A stretch of DNA of 6,972 bases from CAIYXV01 sp035506255 (lineage in GTDB: Bacteria; Margulisbacteria; WOR-1; XYC2-FULL-46-14; WPAF01), in assembly GCA_035506255.1 (NCBI GenBank), contig DATJPS010000078.1, positions 1 through 6,972 of the forward strand. Direction: 5' to 3'. The notes under the pieces are model-generated. The model made no database searches. It saw nothing but the letters and a program-made list of their open reading frames with translations, and was not told the DNA's origin. A program made the position numbers and the translations under genes. This document shows, piece by piece, positions 6,901 through 6,972 of the stretch (the stretch's first letter is position 1; the number at the start of each line of letters is the position of its first letter).

Positions 6901-6972
6901 ACGACACATCGATCTCCGTTGTCATTCCCTGCCTCAACGAGGAGGACAAGGTCGAAAGGACGATGCTGATCG
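6897..6972 (+). CDS. GT2 family glycosyltransferase, 5' end only
   Basis: This is the start of a GT-A fold, family 2 glycosyltransferase cut off by the window edge after 25 codons. The translation begins MNDTSISVVIPCLNEED, and SVVIPCLNEE is the classic first beta strand and loop of GT2 enzymes that binds the nucleotide-sugar. The start ATG overlaps the TGA of the WbsX-like gene in the same ATGA form as the other junctions. There is no good Shine-Dalgarno site just upstream, so coupled re-initiation is likely. The short N-terminus before the strand resembles soluble or dolichol-phosphate-mannose-synthase-like GT2 proteins, but the subfamily cannot be decided here. Confidence 0.88.
   Translation, partial: MNDTSISVVIPCLNEEDKVERTMLI

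Noticed and set aside
1..6972. Promoters, terminators, tRNA genes, CRISPR arrays, insertion sequences or attachment sites
   Set aside because: Every base lies in a supported gene; I saw no hairpin followed by a T-run between genes, no spaced direct repeats, no transposase motifs and no RNA gene.

Overview
The window is a fully coding, single-strand stretch of a bacterial surface-polysaccharide cluster. Six genes lie head to tail on the + strand: the 3' part of a GT4-type glycosyltransferase, an ABC-2 polysaccharide export permease (Wzm/KpsM type), its ATPase (Wzt/KpsT type), a very large three-domain protein (sulfotransferase-like + GT2 + GT4), a WbsX/GH99-like protein, and the first 25 codons of a GT2 glycosyltransferase. 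There is no intergenic space. All five junctions are the same four-base ATGA overlap, in which the start codon of one gene contains the TGA stop of the previous one, so the genes very probably form one translationally coupled operon whose promoter and terminator lie outside the window.

The organism cannot be named from this sequence. GC content is mostly moderate to high (53-70% in the 60-base lines I counted by hand outside the large gene's 5' part), TGA is used as stop, and a Wzm/Wzt-type exporter with WbsX points to a bacterium making an ABC-exported O-antigen, capsule or similar glycan, most likely with a Gram-negative envelope. The mix of families would suit an environmental or uncultured lineage, but that is inference.

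Layout: 2-994 GT4 (5' end missing); 991-1818 permease; 1815-2666 ATPase; 2663-5722 three-domain fusion; 5719-6900 WbsX-like; 6897 to the window end, GT2 (3' end missing).

How they could work together (inference from families): the GTs and perhaps the WbsX-like protein assemble a glycan on a lipid carrier in the cytoplasm, the permease/ATPase pair exports the finished chain, and the sulfotransferase-like domain may decorate sugars. The ATPase lacks the C-terminal carbohydrate-binding domain found in the E. coli O9a-type Wzt, so export would not depend on recognition of a chain-end cap by that domain. The most notable item is the 1019-residue fusion, whose GT4 module is a distant paralogue of the first gene's product and whose sulfotransferase-coding 5' part is clearly richer in A+T than its surroundings.
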